A stretch of 10,439 nucleotides of DNA. Origin: an uncultured Vampirovibrio sp. (GTDB lineage: Bacteria; Cyanobacteriota; Vampirovibrionia; Gastranaerophilales; Gastranaerophilaceae). The position numbers and the translations under genes are program-made. The notes beneath the pieces were generated by a model, which searched no databases, was not told where the DNA came from, and saw nothing but the letters and a program-made list of their open reading frames with translations. This document shows, in pieces, positions 1 to 6,983 of this stretch; positions within the stretch are counted from its first letter, which is position 1, and each line of letters starts with the position of its first letter. The stretch covers positions 1 through 10,439 of the forward strand of contig CAJUAL010000023.1 of the NCBI GenBank assembly GCA_910584405.1, written 5' to 3'.

Positions 1-28
1 TCCTTTCCCTTTTTCCTATTGATTTTCC

Positions 29-55
29 AACGACTTACACAATAAGTCGTTTTTT
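29..55 (+). terminator. Intrinsic terminator of an upstream gene
   Basis: A perfect 9-bp stem (AACGACTTA at 29-37 with TAAGTCGTT at 43-51) closes a 5-base loop and runs into a T-rich tract at 50-55. The T tract lies only on the plus-strand side, so it ends a plus-strand transcript that begins outside the window. It also insulates the helicase promoter just downstream. Confidence 0.8.
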
Positions 56-120
56 CTTATGGTAACGCTTCCATCGTGAGTAAGGCGAATAACAGCAAAA
101 AAATATTTATCCCTGCCCTC

Positions 121-149
121 TTGCCTTTTTTATTTTTATCATGTATAAT
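121..149 (+). promoter_or_regulatory. Sigma-70-type promoter of the helicase operon
   Basis: A perfect -10 box TATAAT (144-149) lies 17 bp downstream of a -35-like TTGCCT (121-126, four of six consensus bases). The predicted start is near 156, leaving a leader of about 78 bases before the ATG at 234. The leader contains a small inverted repeat (TAAGG at 192-196 with CCTTA at 204-208), whose role cannot be judged from sequence alone. Confidence 0.7.
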
Positions 150-233
150 CTTGGTGTAGTTAAGGGTTTATAGATGTAACTTTTGTCTATATAAGGAATT
201 GTCCCTTAGAAAGAAAGAGATATACTCGCTGGG

Positions 234-3200
234 ATGAGTACAACAACAGAATTTAATTACAAGTTTATAAAAGAGCATGCAAGTGCAGGCAGCTGGCGCA
301 GAGGTTACGAACTTCATACGAAAGATATGGTGTTTGATAATTACCCTGAGAAAAATTTCTATATGGGTAAGGTTAAAGGTAACTTCCAAGCACATTATAA
401 TACGGACTTGATTTTTAAGAAGAATAAAGTTGAAGCCCGCTGTAATTGTCCGTTGAAGGAAGAATGGTGTAAACACTCGGTTGCGGTTGCATTAAAAGCA
501 ATTGATGAACATGCTTATGAAGACTGGTTGGAAACAAAATTCGGTATGAGTTTTGATTTTCCTGATGAAAATACTGCTTTAACAGAAGAACCTGTAGGAA
601 GTTATATTTTTCATTTTAATCCGAAAAGAAAAGCTAATTTCTTCTCAGTTTTAGTTCGTTCAAGAGAAACCGGTAAGATTGTTCGTCAAATTGAACCTAT
701 TTTAAAAGCTGTTATTGAAGCTCAAAAACAAGATAAGAATTTTGAACTGAATAATTCGCAAAAAGTTGAATTGTTGATTTTCCAACAGTTGTTAAAGATT
801 TCAAGACAAGATAAAAAAGCAGGCTGGTATGATATTCCGATATCAAAATTCGGGCCGATGTTTTCACTTTTGTCAAAAGCGGATGAAGTTTTAGATGAAA
901 AAACAAAAGATCGCTTGAAGTTCACTGATGAAGAGTGGAAACTTGTTTTATATGTAAATACTTCAAATGTTGCGGGAACATTATTGCTTTCTTTAGAGTG
1001 GAAACGTCCTGATAAAGACGATGTTTATCCGTTTGAAGAGGTAAGATATTTTTCAAGACATTTAAAATGGGGTCGATATAAAAATATTATATTCCCTACA
1101 AATGTTGCAATGCAGAATGTTCCGCAAAATATTATTAAATCTTCTTTTACAGAGTTAAAAGATTCTGAAGGCGGGAAATTTATTTACGAAGATCTACCGA
1201 AGCTTCAAGAGGTTATGGATGTTGTTGTTGATGAAAAGATTTCAAAATTAATGCTTGAACAACGCCCTCCTGTTAATGTTGTTACAATGGGAATTGATTA
1301 TGACCAATCTTTAAAAGCTTCTTTAGATTTTGAGTATGACGGAGTGAAGGTTCCGTATTCAAAAACCTCATCAGATAAAGTTCAATATATTACTGTTAAA
1401 AAGCCTGATGAAGATATTATTTATTGGGTAAAACGTAATTTAAAACATGAAAATGAAGCTTATGCAATGCTTCTTGCATGTAAGTTTGTTCCTATGCAGA
1501 CAAATAACCTTGCATTGGAAAAAGAAACCGCTATTGATTTTTATAATTATTACCTGAAACAGGCAGGTGAGGGTTGGAGATTTGAAGAAAAAGACGATAT
1601 GTCATTTTTCAAAATTATGGAAAATCCGTTTAAGCTTTGTGCAAAAATTGACTTTTCTGATGAACAGCCTGACAGTTTTGATATAAGTATTTACGGTCAG
1701 GCAGGGGAAGAAATTATAGATTTTGATGAAATTTATGATACTATTCAAAGCGGTGAAAAATATGCTCGTATCAGAAGTTTAGGTTTTGTAGAGTATCCTG
1801 CTCAAAATATTTACTCTATGATGCGTTCATTTAACTCTTTTGATGTTTACAGAAACCCAGATAATCGTTTTACAGTAAAAACTTATCGTGCAGGTTTGAT
1901 TAACGAACTTAAAAACCTTAATGTTGAATTAATATTGAGTGACAGATTCAAAACTTTCTGGGAGCAAATGTCAACATTCTCAACTTCAGAAGATTTATCG
2001 CTTCCTAAAGGTATTAATGCTGAGTTTCGTGAATACCAGATGAAAGGTTTTGGCTGGCTGTGGTTTATGTATAAATACGGTCTTAACGGTATCCTTGCTG
2101 ATGATATGGGGCTTGGTAAAACCTTGCAGGCTTTAACTGTTCTTCAAAAGGCAAAAGAAGAAGACGGTCAGATGCCGACTCTTGTAATTGCTCCGACTAC
2201 TGTTGTATTTAACTGGGAATCTGAAATTCAGAAGTTTGCGCCGACTCTTTCTTGTTTAAAATTACAAGGCGGTGAGCGTAAACAATTCTTTAAGAAAATT
2301 CCTGAATATGATGTTGTTATTACAAGTTATGCTCTTTTAAGACGTGATATTGCAAAACTTAAGGATATCAATTTTAGATATGTAATTCTTGATGAATCTC
2401 AAAATATTAAAAATGCTACATCTCAAACCGCGCAAGCTGTTAAGCAGTTGACTTCACAGCATAAGTTAGCTTTATCAGGTACTCCTATTGAAAACAAATT
2501 GGAAGAACTTTGGTCAGTGTTTGACTTCTTGATGCCGGGATTCTTGTTCAGTATGGCAGATTTTAATTCCCGATATGTTAATCCGATTATGGAACGTCAG
2601 GATAAGATTGTTGAAAAACGTCTGAAATTACAGATTTATCCGTTCATCTTACGCCGTATGAAACGAGATGTTGCAAAAGATCTTCCTGATAAGGTTGAAA
2701 ATATTGCATACTGTGAACTTACTGATGATCAAAGAGATTTCTATTTACAAGTTCTTGATTCAACTAAAGAAGAATTGTTCAAGTCTATTGAACAAAACGG
2801 CTTAGAAAAGAGCAGATTATCTATTTTCTCTGCGCTTCTTCGTATGCGTCAGATTTGCTGTCACCCGAGATTGTATGATAAAAATAACGTTAAAAATGTT
2901 ATATCTTCAGGTAAATTTGAAAAACTTAAAGTTATGCTTGAAGAAATTATTTCAGAAAAACACCGTATTTTGTTATTCAGTCAGTTTGTGGACATGTTGG
3001 ATATAGTAAAAGCTTGGCTTGATAAATCGGGTATTAAGTATGAATATCTTACAGGTAAAACAAAAGATCGTCAGGGTGCTGTTGAAAGATTCAATAACGA
3101 TCCTACAATACCGATTTTCTTGATAAGTTTGAAAGCGGGCGGTACAGGTTTGAACTTAACAGGTGCGGATTATGTTATCCATTACGACCCTTGGTGGAAC

Positions 3201-3419
3201 CCTGCGGTTGAAGATCAGGCTACAGACCGTGCTTATCGTATCGGACAAACTAAGAAAGTATTTGTATACAGGCTTATTACTAAAAATACTGTTGAAGAAA
3301 AGATTCAAAAACTTAAAACAATCAAGAGAAATCTTGTTGACAGCGTAATTTCTGTTGACAGAAATATCACCAAATCTCTTACAATGGATGATATTCGCGA
3401 GATTTTCTCTGTTGATTAG
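234..3419 (+). CDS. SWIM zinc-finger SNF2-family ATPase (DEAD/DEAH-like helicase)
   Basis: A 1061-residue Swi2/Snf2-type ATPase, expected to be cytoplasmic and to translocate on double-stranded DNA, remodelling protein-DNA complexes rather than unwinding strands. The N-terminus carries a SWIM zinc finger with C70, C72, C79 and H81 in CxCx(6)CxH spacing. Residues of about 100-590 fill the place of the bacterial SNF2-associated region. The two RecA-like lobes follow: Walker A DDMGLGKT (623-630), Walker B DESQ (720-723, where many relatives have DEAH or DEAQ), motif III SGTP (748-751), and motif VI DQATDRAYRIGQ (994-1005) with the arginine fingers. All motifs are intact and length is normal for SWIM-SNF2 proteins. 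The ATG at 234 is the only sensible start: the frame is closed by TAG at 207 and the zinc finger needs this N-terminus. Its Shine-Dalgarno is poor (a purine run at 211-220 is too distant). The next gene follows after 15 bases. The cellular target is unknown; no methylase or DISARM-type partner is present, so a defence role is not supported. Confidence 0.93.
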   Translation: MSTTTEFNYKFIKEHASAGSWRRGYELHTKDMVFDNYPEKNFYMGKVKGNFQAHYNTDLIFKKNKVEARCNCPLKEEWCKHSVAVALKAIDEHAYEDWLETKFGMSFDFPDENTALTEEPVGSYIFHFNPKRKANFFSVLVRSRETGKIVRQIEPILKAVIEAQKQDKNFELNNSQKVELLIFQQLLKISRQDKKAGWYDIPISKFGPMFSLLSKADEVLDEKTKDRLKFTDEEWKLVLYVNTSNVAGTLLLSLEWKRPDKDDVYPFEEVRYFSRHLKWGRYKNIIFPTNVAMQNVPQNIIKSSFTELKDSEGGKFIYEDLPKLQEVMDVVVDEKISKLMLEQRPPVNVVTMGIDYDQSLKASLDFEYDGVKVPYSKTSSDKVQYITVKKPDEDIIYWVKRNLKHENEAYAMLLACKFVPMQTNNLALEKETAIDFYNYYLKQAGEGWRFEEKDDMSFFKIMENPFKLCAKIDFSDEQPDSFDISIYGQAGEEIIDFDEIYDTIQSGEKYARIRSLGFVEYPAQNIYSMMRSFNSFDVYRNPDNRFTVKTYRAGLINELKNLNVELILSDRFKTFWEQMSTFSTSEDLSLPKGINAEFREYQMKGFGWLWFMYKYGLNGILADDMGLGKTLQALTVLQKAKEEDGQMPTLVIAPTTVVFNWESEIQKFAPTLSCLKLQGGERKQFFKKIPEYDVVITSYALLRRDIAKLKDINFRYVILDESQNIKNATSQTAQAVKQLTSQHKLALSGTPIENKLEELWSVFDFLMPGFLFSMADFNSRYVNPIMERQDKIVEKRLKLQIYPFILRRMKRDVAKDLPDKVENIAYCELTDDQRDFYLQVLDSTKEELFKSIEQNGLEKSRLSIFSALLRMRQICCHPRLYDKNNVKNVISSGKFEKLKVMLEEIISEKHRILLFSQFVDMLDIVKAWLDKSGIKYEYLTGKTKDRQGAVERFNNDPTIPIFLISLKAGGTGLNLTGADYVIHYDPWWNPAVEDQATDRAYRIGQTKKVFVYRLITKNTVEEKIQKLKTIKRNLVDSVISVDRNITKSLTMDDIREIFSVD

Positions 3420-3434
3420 GGGAGGCAATATTTT

Positions 3435-4364
3435 ATGGCAGAAATTTCAAAAGAAGAGTTTAATGGATTTTATAAAGAAAAGATTGAGCCGTTGTTATCA
3501 GATTTTGAAGCAGAGCGAATCAGCTTAAATAAAAAGTTAAAACCTTTTGAAATTATAATGGTTATAGCTTTAATCTGTCTTGTGGTTTGTTTTATTTGTT
3601 GTTTCTTCTCAGAAATTGAAATTTTAAGGCTGGTTTGTGCAGTATGTTTGATTATTGCTGTTCTTTGTTCTGCGTATTGTTACTTTGTACAATCGAAATT
3701 TATGAAGAAATTGAAGGCAAAAGTCACATCAAAGGTCTTGACTTTATATGGTAATATGTATTTCTCAGGACAAAAGAATATTATTACACAGGACGAAATT
3801 AGAGAAGCTGGTTTATTCCCTAGTTTTTCACGAAAAACTGATGATGATATTGTTATAGGAATACATAAAGAATGTAATTTTGTTATTAGTGAAACTGTTT
3901 TAGAACATACTGAAGGTTCAGGGAAAAATCGTCATACAGTAACAGATTTTCACGGGTTAATTGTTAAAATTCAAATGAAAAAACGCTTTTCAGGAAAGAC
4001 TGTTATTGGTAATAATGTGACCAAGGGGCGTAGTATGGGGGCTGTCGAACTTGAATCGGTAGAGTTTATGAAGGGACGAAAGATTTATGCTACTGACCAA
4101 ATTGAATCAAGATATATTTTAACGACATCTTTTATGGAAAAAATCGAGGGTTTACAACGTTTGTATGGATGTAAGGAACTTATTAGTACCGCATTTATGA
4201 ATGGATATGTATATTTGTTTATTCCGACAGAAAAAGACTTTTTTGAAGTTCCTTTCAAAAAAACATTGCTTAACCCTGATAATTACTATAGTATTTATCA
4301 AGAGTTGGATTATATTCTTTCTGTTGTTGAATATCTGAATTTGGACAGAAATTTGGGGTTATAA
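3435..4364 (+). CDS. DUF3137 family two-TM membrane protein
   Basis: A 309-residue protein of unknown function matching the DUF3137 pattern as I recall it. After a charged N-terminal segment (1-36), two hydrophobic helices at about 38-58 and 62-86 form a hairpin in the inner membrane; the remaining 220 residues would then be cytoplasmic. The recognisable part is at about 153-196: TEGSGKNRHT followed by DFHGLIVKI and a KRFSGKTVI stretch, the family's central beta-rich core. There is no signal peptide or catalytic motif. The start is firm: GGAGG at 3421-3425 sits 9 bases before the ATG. The gene begins 15 bases after the helicase stop and surely shares its transcript; any functional link between the two is inference. 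The C-terminus ends in LNLDRNLGL, which looks like a natural family end rather than a frameshift. Confidence 0.85.
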   Translation: MAEISKEEFNGFYKEKIEPLLSDFEAERISLNKKLKPFEIIMVIALICLVVCFICCFFSEIEILRLVCAVCLIIAVLCSAYCYFVQSKFMKKLKAKVTSKVLTLYGNMYFSGQKNIITQDEIREAGLFPSFSRKTDDDIVIGIHKECNFVISETVLEHTEGSGKNRHTVTDFHGLIVKIQMKKRFSGKTVIGNNVTKGRSMGAVELESVEFMKGRKIYATDQIESRYILTTSFMEKIEGLQRLYGCKELISTAFMNGYVYLFIPTEKDFFEVPFKKTLLNPDNYYSIYQELDYILSVVEYLNLDRNLGL

Positions 4365-4445
4365 AAATCATTTTGGAAATTTTGCCGATAATTCTTATAT
4401 CTCAAATATTGACAATGCTCTCAGAGAATGTACAAGGCTCATTGT

Positions 4446-4471
4446 AAAACCCCTTGATATTGAGCCGTTTT
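4446..4471. repeat. 26-bp imperfect dyad, possible weak terminator
   Basis: AAAAC at 4446-4450 and GTTTT at 4467-4471 frame a symmetric interior centred on ATAT (4457-4460); nine of thirteen position pairs are complementary, and two of the others could be G-U in RNA. It lies 80 bases after the DUF3137 stop, where the helicase operon should end, but no clean T tract follows. It could be a weak terminator or a protein-binding dyad. Overlapping alternatives exist: GGCTCA (4436-4441) with TGAGCC (4461-4466), and ACAATG with CATTGT a little upstream. The rest of the 4365-4594 gap holds no gene I can support. Confidence 0.3.
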
Positions 4472-4512
4472 AGCTGCTTAGATTTTAGTATTATTAAGTT
4501 TTGTTAAGTTGT

Positions 4513-4526
4513 TTTTGTGTACAAAA
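4513..4526. promoter_or_regulatory. Inverted repeat TTTTGT-GT-ACAAAA upstream of 485-aa gene
   Basis: A perfect 6-bp inverted repeat with a 2-bp centre lies 69 bases upstream of the ATG at 4595, in an AT-rich stretch where the promoter should lie. A tentative promoter is TTGTTT (4509-4514) with TATTTT (4531-4536), 16 bp apart, which would place the repeat in the spacer as an operator would sit. Other -10-like words (TATATG, TATAAG at 4552-4565) make the exact promoter uncertain. Confidence 0.3.
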
Positions 4527-4594
4527 GCAATATTTTATTTCAAAAATACTTTATATGTATATAAGTGATATATAAGGGAAATGGAGTATTGGTT

Positions 4595-6052
4595 ATGAGT
4601 ACAAATTTTGTGAATGTTAATGTAAAAATTGCAGGAAAAACAAAAACTTTAAAAATGGAAAAAGGAACATCATTTGAAAATAATGGTGGAATTTATGCCG
4701 TAAGAGATGATGGCGTTCTGCTTTTTTCTAAAGATAATGCAAAAACTTGGCAGAAAGCTTCTGAGATTAAAATGACAGCTTATCAAAATACTGTTTTTGA
4801 AGCTTTTGCAAATAATGACGGACAAGCCGGATTGAGTAAAAAAGATATTTTATTAGCTTCTCAAATGGCTAAAAAAGGAACCTTGGCAGCTGATGCTTCA
4901 GAAAACTTACCTGACGGTTATAAAATTGACAGTGCAAAATATTTTGGAGCCGGTGTTGGCGCTCAAGTTCATGTCAAACATGATAAGAATAAATCTTCTC
5001 AAGCTACTTTAAATTTCAAAGTAGGTGTTTTATCAAGTGGAAAACCTCAGGCTAAGCCAAAACCTCAGGAAAATGAAGAAAAATCATTATGGGATAAAGC
5101 CAAAGCTTCATTTAGAGATGGCTGGAATTATATAGCAGGTGGTTCAGACACTAAAAAAGCTCAACCTGCTACTAAAAAAGCATCTAATACGGCAGTTTCT
5201 GGAGGGGTAGCTATTGGTATGTCGTCTGTAGCTTCGAATGCAATTAACAGTGCTAAAGCTCAATCTATTGCTGAAAATACAACTAAACCTGTAGCGTCAA
5301 AACCTGCTCAAGTTGCAGAAACCACTAAAACAACAGAAAGTTCTAAAGATAGGTATCAGATTTATTTTGAGGGACGTGATTATGATTATACTTTAGGTCG
5401 CTGTGTAAATAAAGGCTTTGATTCATATAAATTAGCAGATAATTTATATCCTTACGCTTGTGATCATGGTTTTACTCCAGAACAAGAAGCATTCTTTAAG
5501 TCAATAGCTAATGAGTTTAATGGAAAACCTGTTACTCCGAAATTGGTAAATGAGGTATTATCCAAAGTGTTGGATGCAAAAGCTTATGATAGCGATTCAT
5601 TAAGTGAGGTTATTATTAATAATCTTGAAGATTTAACTCCAGCAACAATAGATAAATTTTTAAGAAAAGCTGATTATATACATGTAGCAAGTGGTAAATT
5701 TAATTCATCTTTGGATGTTGATAAAATGAAGAAGATGTATTCAAAGTTGAACGAACAGCAAAAAAATCTTTATTATCAAAAACTTTTAAAAGTTAATTCA
5801 GTAATTGGTTATTGGGCGACAACCGGTGATGAAATGAATACAAATTTTGCAGATTATATTTTTGAAAAATCTGTTTCAGGTTCAACATATAACAAATTAA
5901 AAGCCTTGATTACTAATGTAAATAAATCCGGTAATGGTATTGCAAATTCAAAAACATTAAGTAAAGAAGCTATTGATACATTACTTCAACGAGGACAAAT
6001 TACTTTCGCTCAGGCTAATGAACTGTATAAAGCCGCAGGGTTATGTAAATAA
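4595..6052 (+). CDS. Unrecognised 485-aa protein with EF-hand-like segment and Lys/Pro/Thr linker
   Basis: I do not recognise the family. The frame is open from a GTG at 4565, but the ATG at 4595 is preferred because TGGAG (4582-4586) sits 8 bases upstream of it, giving 485 residues. Residues 1-145 look like a folded N-terminal domain with short beta segments; NNDGQAGLSKKD (73-84) has the spacing of a 12-residue EF-hand loop but with weak ligands (N, D, Q and a final D) and alanine at the usual glycine, so calcium binding is doubtful. Residues 147-250 are a low-complexity linker rich in Lys, Ala, Pro, Thr and Ser. Residues 251-485 are soluble and helix-rich, with few Cys. There is no signal peptide or convincing membrane helix, so export would need a non-classical route. 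It has its own leader and terminator and appears monocistronic. Codon use resembles its neighbours. It may be a lineage-specific surface, structural or effector-like protein; nothing in the sequence decides this. Confidence 0.85.
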   Translation: MSTNFVNVNVKIAGKTKTLKMEKGTSFENNGGIYAVRDDGVLLFSKDNAKTWQKASEIKMTAYQNTVFEAFANNDGQAGLSKKDILLASQMAKKGTLAADASENLPDGYKIDSAKYFGAGVGAQVHVKHDKNKSSQATLNFKVGVLSSGKPQAKPKPQENEEKSLWDKAKASFRDGWNYIAGGSDTKKAQPATKKASNTAVSGGVAIGMSSVASNAINSAKAQSIAENTTKPVASKPAQVAETTKTTESSKDRYQIYFEGRDYDYTLGRCVNKGFDSYKLADNLYPYACDHGFTPEQEAFFKSIANEFNGKPVTPKLVNEVLSKVLDAKAYDSDSLSEVIINNLEDLTPATIDKFLRKADYIHVASGKFNSSLDVDKMKKMYSKLNEQQKNLYYQKLLKVNSVIGYWATTGDEMNTNFADYIFEKSVSGSTYNKLKALITNVNKSGNGIANSKTLSKEAIDTLLQRGQITFAQANELYKAAGLCK

Positions 6053-6061
6053 TAAACAATT

Positions 6062-6093
6062 AAACGGTCGGAGAATATTTCCCGACCGTTTTT
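6062..6093. terminator. Bidirectional terminator between convergent genes
   Basis: A perfect 10-bp stem (AAACGGTCGG at 6062-6071 with its complement at 6082-6091) encloses a 10-base loop, with a T run at 6089-6093 for plus-strand transcripts and a T-rich tail (TTTAATTG) on the minus strand. It begins 9 bases after the stop of the 485-aa gene. Its T run overlaps the minus-strand stop codon of the VWA gene (6092-6094), so a single hairpin ends both transcripts. Confidence 0.88.
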
Positions 6094-6823
6094 AATTAGG
6101 TAAAACTATTTTTGCTTCAACATTTTTAGCGCTTTCTATGCTGTTGTTGAATCCGTTTAGAAGTTCCGCTGCTGTTTGTGCGTTATAAAATTTCCCGCTT
6201 GTAACAAGAGCAGTACATTCAAGCTGTTCTAAATCATCTGTGTCTTTTATGTTAAAAGCTATAACATCAATAGATACATCACGTCTTACTCTTATCAAAT
6301 TCATAACAAATGTGCAAGGGCTTTCGTCACAGTTTTCTCCGCCGTCAGTTAGCAGGATAATATGTTTTTTACCGTTAAAACCCATAAAATCATATTTTAT
6401 AGCCTGCTTAAGAGAATATGTAATCGGAGTCATTCCGCGAGGTTTTGCTTTTGCAAGAGATTGTTCTATATACGGAGTGTTGTTTTTTAAAATGGGACTA
6501 ACAAGGGTAGAAGCTCTGCAAGCTTCCATTGGCGTGAAGCCCATTCTGTGTCCGTATATTCTTAACCCGACCCATGTATTAGGATTAATTTTAGGTAGAA
6601 TTTCTTTCATTGTCTTAAGCATCAGGTTAAGTTTTGTTGAACCTTCAAGGGGTTCGGACATACTGTTTGAAAAATCCATTATAAAAAGAATTCTCTCGCT
6701 TTCTTCGGTGTTAAAATTTTTTGTATAGTTGCTGTCAGACGTATGTAAACTGTATTGGTCAGCAATAACCGGCAGATTTAGCATTGTTATTAACAGTGTA
6801 ATGATTGCTAAGACTTTTTTCAT
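6092..6823 (-). CDS. Exported von Willebrand factor A (VWA) domain protein
   Basis: A 243-residue protein that is mostly one VWA domain. It starts with a classical signal peptide (KK, hydrophobic core, cleavage after VIA at residue 21), so the mature protein is exported, with no lipobox or C-terminal anchor. The metal-ion-dependent adhesion site is complete: DxSxS at D50, S52 and S54, T132 in GMTPI, and D160 in LTDGGE, so it should bind Mg2+ and a protein ligand. Four cysteines (C102, C165, C170, C203) occur at the sites typical of the exported VWA group with a GGENC...PC motif, as I recall it, and could form disulfides. The ligand is unknown. The ATG is chosen because the signal peptide starts there; no good Shine-Dalgarno precedes it (upstream on this strand reads CCTTTAAAATTTCTGT), so translation may be weak. 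It is a single gene, convergent with the 485-aa gene and divergent from the PLP enzyme. Confidence 0.88.
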   Translation of the reverse strand: MKKVLAIITLLITMLNLPVIADQYSLHTSDSNYTKNFNTEESERILFIMDFSNSMSEPLEGSTKLNLMLKTMKEILPKINPNTWVGLRIYGHRMGFTPMEACRASTLVSPILKNNTPYIEQSLAKAKPRGMTPITYSLKQAIKYDFMGFNGKKHIILLTDGGENCDESPCTFVMNLIRVRRDVSIDVIAFNIKDTDDLEQLECTALVTSGKFYNAQTAAELLNGFNNSIESAKNVEAKIVLPN

Positions 6824-6866
6824 ACAGAAATTTTAAAGGCATGTTAAATTTCTGTCATTCCCTTGT

Positions 6867-6929
6867 CGGGGGTAAAATCCTCACCCTACCCTATCCCACT
6901 TGTGGGATAGGGTAATTTATTTTCCCCCT
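6867..6929. repeat. 63-bp two-tier palindrome, MITE/REP-like element
   Basis: An inner perfect 13-bp inverted repeat (TACCCTATCCCAC at 6887-6899 with 6902-6914, 2-bp centre) is nested in an outer one: GGGGG, one bulged T, AAAAT (6868-6878) against ATTTTCCCCC (6919-6928). The same word CTTGT flanks both ends (6862-6866 and 6930-6934), as a target-site duplication would. The GC-rich arms stand out from the AT-rich surroundings. It lies between two divergent genes, where no terminator is needed. The CCCTCACCCTA-type wording recalls palindromic intergenic repeats of other bacteria. Copy number cannot be judged from one window. Confidence 0.6.
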
Positions 6930-6930
6930 C

Positions 6931-6959
6931 TTGTTGTTTACCTCTGCTTGTAATATTAT
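6931..6959 (+). promoter_or_regulatory. Probable promoter of the PLP enzyme gene
   Basis: TTGTTG (6931-6936) lies 17 bp before TATTAT (6954-6959), five of six bases of the -10 consensus. The predicted start is near 6966, giving a very short leader that holds the Shine-Dalgarno AAGGA (6971-6975). The -35 box overlaps the right flank of the palindromic element, so that element may have supplied or altered this promoter. Confidence 0.5.
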
Positions 6960-6983
6960 GAGTAATATAGAAGGAATAGGGAT

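Noticed and set aside
168..476. 102-codon minus-strand frame over the helicase promoter leader and N-terminus
   Set aside because: It is the complement of the SWIM zinc-finger coding region, with no recognisable protein features.
234..4364. Helicase operon as an antiphage defence system (for example DISARM-like)
   Set aside because: SNF2 proteins occur in such systems, but no methyltransferase, nuclease or other defence partner is present; the neighbours look like ordinary cellular genes.
4565..4594. GTG at 4565 as the start of the 485-aa gene
   Set aside because: The ATG at 4595 has TGGAG at the right distance, while the GTG lies inside a promoter-like AT stretch with no Shine-Dalgarno.
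6240..6728. 162-codon open frame on the plus strand antisense to the VWA gene
   Set aside because: It is the complement of a gene with an intact signal peptide and complete MIDAS motif; it has no ribosome site, and its residues look like antisense translation.
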